Part shown: positions 60,666 to 64,000 of the stretch, piece by piece
Numbering within the stretch: position 1 is the stretch's first letter
How the letters are laid out: the number at the start of each line of letters is the position of its first letter
DNA from: Rostratula benghalensis
Lineage: Eukaryota; Chordata; Aves; Charadriiformes; Rostratulidae
Reading direction: 5' to 3'
Length of the DNA: 64,000 nucleotides
Assembly (NCBI GenBank): GCA_013399305.1
Contig: VXAI01000384.1
Span: 466,683 to 530,682, forward strand
Program-made: the position numbers and the translations under genes
The notes under the pieces: model-generated
Databases searched by the model: none
Seen by the model: the letters and a program-made list of their open reading frames with translations, nothing else
Told to the model about the DNA's origin: nothing

Positions 60666-61119
60666 GTTTTATTTTAAATCTTTGAAAATAGGATTTGATG
60701 CTGATCTGCTGAAAGGCCTTATCCAGCAGTACTGCTGGCACTAAGTCACAGTGTAAACACAGCCTGGCGGTACAAGTCACAATGGACCACAGCTTGAAAA
60801 TTATTGGCCTAGCAGCCCAGGAGCAGGAGCTCTTAGAGCTCTGCCTTTGAATCTCTTTTCTATTTCCTTTCTGAATTTCATCATGAACAGTATTAAAACC
60901 AGCATTTCTGCTTCTTGCTTTTGCCTGTGTAAAGGGAAAAGTGCAAGCACAGAAATACATTACTTTTTTTTCCACCCAAAAAGGCTTTATTCAGATGCTC
61001 GTCAACCTAATTTTTCCTTCCTTCTCCTCTTCGCTCACAGGCTTTCAGCTCTCCTTCCCCATACCCCCCTGCTTCTGTTAGCATTGCTCCTTTGTGCCTC
61101 ATGTTGTTTTTCTTCTCAG

Positions 61120-61298
61120 CGTGGCCCGCTGATGTACCGTCATGCTGAGCAAAGGGGCTGGAGAGAGCAAGAGCCCTGCCAGCAGTGGAAGAGGCAATGC
61201 TGTGCCTCAATTCAATGCCACACTTATGTTCACTGATTATCAAGAGGTGCTGGATCCAGCCGAGCCACTTCAGCTTGGTGTGACAGCACATCAGCAGG
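61120..61298 (+). other. Candidate exon with a possible start codon
   Basis: A pyrimidine-rich tract ending TTTTTCTTCTCAG (AG at 61118-61119) precedes the segment, and a good donor, AGG|GTAAGG, follows (GT at 61299-61300). One frame is open from ATG at 61142 to the donor: 52 codons plus one base. An in-frame TGA at 61130 lies just upstream, so this would be the first coding exon. The peptide (beginning MLSKGAGESKSPASSGRG) matches no family I know. The open frame stays open when joined to the candidate exon at 62880. It could equally be a long non-coding RNA exon or chance. Confidence 0.22.
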
Positions 61299-62879
61299 GT
61301 AAGGAGGGAGGCCCGAGCCCCGGTGCACCTTGATTCAGGAAAGCATCCCATGGCAGACATGGGGGTTCTTTCCTTCTGGACAGAGGGGACTTGATTTCCC
61401 TTGTGTCTGTCCAGTGAGATACTTTTGAGATGATGTGTTTATATTACATCACTCATCCACCTGGTAGCAGACAGAAGACGGGGCTAAGGGTTTGATCCCC
61501 TGTATTAATTTCTTGGATGCCCTCCAAACCACATCAACTTAGGCTCTCGGTTGAGAACATCAGCCTGCAGCAAACATCCCCAGTCCTGCTGAAGGCAGGA
61601 GCATCTCACCTTCCTTTGAGGTGATGTGCCAGTTGCTGTGTCTCAGCTGGGAGACACTGGCTCGTTAAACTGCTGTAACCTTGTTTACATCTGGCTGTGG
61701 CTCTCCAGCCTCGCATGAGATGGTGCTTTGCATTGCTTATTTTCACCCGCCTTTCGCAGCCAATGACACTTTATTTGCCATGAGGCTAGCTTTACTATGG
61801 CAGCGTGGTCACCTGCATGGTCACCTACAAGGTCTTTTGCAAGTTCTGTGTCAGTCTTCCAGTCATTCTCATCATCTGTACCCCATTTGAATGGCAGTAC
61901 CATCTTGACTGTTCCTTGGGTTTGTGTAACATTTATATTCCTGTCCAAAATTCAAAAGCATTATTTAGCTTGTTGAGACTGCTAACAGTAAACAGAATTT
62001 TCATTTGAATTTTTGTTTGGGATGGTAATATTTTCTCATAAAAGATGTGACTTGTTGCAATTGGTTGCTTTGGTTGAAATGGCACAGTGTGTTGAGCTGT
62101 CTTTGCAGATTTACTGCTGTGCAGATGCACATAGTTTTGTCCTGCAGTTTATGATGCTGCAAGCCTTATCCTCAGCTTGTTTTCAGAGTGCTGCAACTAT
62201 TTGAATTCCAAGATGGTCAGAAAAACTTGGTAAGCCAGGCCTCAGTTTTATGTGTGTATGGTATAAAAGTTTGGATAATAATCTATCAAATAGTTTCCTA
62301 CTTTTTTTTCCCCTTGGCATAGTATATTGTACATTTTTAAAGATAGCCTCAAACTCTCAGAAACATTTTTTGAGAGGCATGGAAGTTTGCATGTCCTTAG
62401 TCTCCGCATCCTTTTACTATGACTACTTTTGCTGTGCTTCAATAATTTGGGTTTTTTCCTCGTCATTTGAGATGTGTGTATCTTTGGTAGCCATTTCAGA
62501 GAAACAGTAGAAAAGTCACATCACCAGTACTGAATGGACATTTTGTCTTTGAATTAGTCAATGGGAATGTTAAGTCTGCAAGTCTTCCAAAAGATTAGGA
62601 GAACTGTGATGGAAATGTAAAAAAGTACCAAGGAAAAATTGCAGTCTCTTTTCTTGCATGACAACTTCATAGTTCATCCCAGTATCTGTTATGTTGACTT
62701 TCAAGGTCCTGTCTTAGTTCCCAGTCCAAATACAATCCAGTAGACTTTTCATAAATTTTGGGCTAGGAAACATGTTAAGGACCATTGTTAATATGAGAGG
62801 TTTGTCTCTTTTTCTTACCTCCAGGAATAATGCTTTTTGGTTTTATGTTATGGCTGATCAGATGCTGTTTTATTTACAG
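61299..62879. other. Unique sequence between candidate exons
   Basis: No recognised gene or repeat. If the exon model is right this is an intron of 1,581 bp with GT...AG ends and a plausible branch point (CTGAT) about 23 bp before its end. Confidence 0.3.
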
Positions 62880-62936
62880 GTGACTCTGCAAAACATTTAG
62901 TTGGTTCAACAGAGAGCTCCCAGCTTGCACACCCAG
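62880..62936 (+). other. Candidate 57-bp internal exon, phase 1 at both ends
   Basis: The acceptor is TGCTGTTTTATTTACAG (AG at 62878-62879), with a possible CTGAT branch point upstream, and the donor CAG|GTAAGG matches consensus closely. The length is a multiple of three. Joined to the 61120-61298 segment, the first two bases complete a Gly codon and the frame stays open (DSAKHLVGSTESSQLAHP). No domain or known protein is recognised. The strong splice sites are the main support. Alone they would not be significant in 64 kb. Confidence 0.22.
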
Positions 62937-63738
62937 GTAAGGCACTGACTCACAGCTGTACTGGCTGAAGCAGAAGGTCAGATTTGACACTGCAAGGGTT
63001 AAATAGTCAGATTTGCCCAGCCACGCCAAAGAGTGAGTGGGGTAGGACCTGTTAGCAGCAAAAAAGAGTAAAGGGACATGATTGGTAGTCAATTTCAAAT
63101 GCTTCTGAATCAGTTGGGCCCTGTCTGGTGCCAGCTCAGGGATAGCAATACCTGTGATGGTATGGGATAGCAAGATTGTGCAGTTGTCCTTCCCGGCATG
63201 ATAGTACCATTTCCTTCTGTGGACAACTGCCAGTGCCTGCAGAGAGCAAGGAAGAGCTGTTAGCTCTTGGTGATCCTGCTCAGGGTGGGATTTCCAGGGC
63301 AAAGGATCTCTCCAGCCTTCCTTGTGTTCCCAGGAGAAGCCAGGTACCATTCTCCTGACCCAGCCCAGGGTTAATAGCACTCTTCTATTCTCTGCTGGTA
63401 TTGCCCCTAACAGAGCCTTTAAGTTAAGAGACCCTTCTTGACAACACAGGTAAATCTAAAAAGACTCCATAACAATTGATACAGGGTTTTCATATCAATG
63501 TGGAGTCTATGCATAGCAAGAGAGAAAAATATAAAAGTAGAAGAAAAGAACAAAGGAAAAGCAAGGAAACCTGACAAAATCTGACACCAGGGACTGACTC
63601 CAGTCACCACAAAAATTAAAGAGAGGTGTAATTCCCCTCAGTTTACATATGAGAAAGTGAAGTTCGCTTGTTCTCTCACACACCCTCTCACACTCTTTCT
63701 TCTCTTTTCCTGACACTTTTCATTACTTCTGTTTTTAG
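62937..63738. other. Unique sequence between candidate exons
   Basis: No recognised repeat. A 168-codon minus-strand frame (62874-63380) spans most of it but resembles no known protein and overlaps the candidate exon on the other strand. Confidence 0.3.
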
Positions 63739-63970
63739 TCAATCATGCTTGCTGTAGGATCCTATAAATTGCAATTGGACAGTCTTCCAGATGTTGAGGA
63801 TGCCTTTTTCAGAGGAGTTCCTGGAGTTATATCTCCTATTTGATGAGACTGAGATTCAAAAAATTCACAAAGAACTACTAAAGATATAATTGTTTGCTTC
63901 TAGTAGAAATCCTGTTTTACTAGCAACTATTTTTAAAAAATCCTATAATAAACTATATGTGCTTGTCCAT
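63739..63970 (+). other. Candidate terminal exon with stop and polyadenylation signal
   Basis: A long pyrimidine-rich tract from about 63,670 ends in CTGTTTTTAG (AG at 63737-63738). In the phase left by the 62880-62936 segment, the frame reads V-N-H-A-C-C-R-I-L and stops at TAA 63765-63767. AATAAA lies at 63947-63952. Together the three segments would give an 80-residue product of unknown function or, more simply, a non-coding transcript. The exon end is a guess about 20 bp after the AATAAA. Confidence 0.15.
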
Positions 63971-64000
63971 TCATGTTCCCATATATTGTTTTCCATATGA

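Larger units (their letters stand above)
50831..61119. other. Unique non-coding sequence, possible regulatory stretches
   Basis: About 10 kb without a confident gene or mobile element. Two stretches with regulatory texture and two short microsatellites are listed separately. A 159-codon minus frame (58994-59473) and a pair of minus frames at 56354-56925 have no recognisable domain. A 13-bp tandem duplication (TGAAATATGTTTA twice) lies at about 54490-54515. Confidence 0.4.

Noticed and set aside
1..64000. CRISPR arrays, operons, riboswitches, tRNA or rRNA genes
   Set aside because: No regularly spaced repeats, no prokaryotic gene layout and no tRNA arm motifs were seen. The sequence is plainly vertebrate.

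Overview
This looks like a non-coding stretch of a bird chromosome. It is AT-rich and CpG-poor, and I found no convincing long coding region. The reading frames longer than 60 codons are short, overlap on both strands, and hold no recognisable protein domain except the C-terminal end of CR1 retrotransposon ORF2. The bird assignment rests on repeated CR1 LINE 3' ends of the avian type (on the minus strand they begin with a form of 'agaatcacagaatggtttgg') and on a family of solo LTRs whose sense strand starts TGTCCTGGTTT, an LTR start I associate with neoavian birds. I could not run a database search, so the species is unknown.

Layout. 1-5,985: a short CR1 end at 899-1045, a solo LTR at 1973-2673, and an old CR1 (about 3565-5035) split by a fragment of the same LTR family. 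5,985-6,452: a short CpG-enriched, GC-rich block that stands out sharply. 6,453-20,000: mostly unique sequence, with a second solo LTR at 12542-13313, a (CCCTT)n array holding a 42-base assembly gap, and an old CR1 relic. 19,938-20,758: a CR1 3' part on the minus strand beside a second CR1 3' end on the plus strand. 20,759-29,290: unique sequence with several stretches that look like conserved regulatory DNA. 29,291-30,010: a compound microsatellite and another CR1 3' end. 33,463-34,224: a third solo LTR. 34,225-43,340: unique sequence, including a homeodomain-site-rich stretch near 37,000-37,640. 43,340-50,830: three CR1 relics of different apparent ages. 50,830-64,000: unique sequence, ending with a speculative spliced transcript model on the plus strand (about 61,120-63,970).

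No protein-coding genes were found that act together. The useful content is the mobile-element history (three LTR copies in one orientation, two with perfect 5-bp target duplications and one with a near-perfect pair, and a fourth fragment nested in a CR1), the CpG-rich block, candidate regulatory stretches, and the candidate exon chain at the right end. The candidate regulatory and exon calls are inference from base composition, motifs and splice-like signals. They would need cross-species alignment and RNA evidence.
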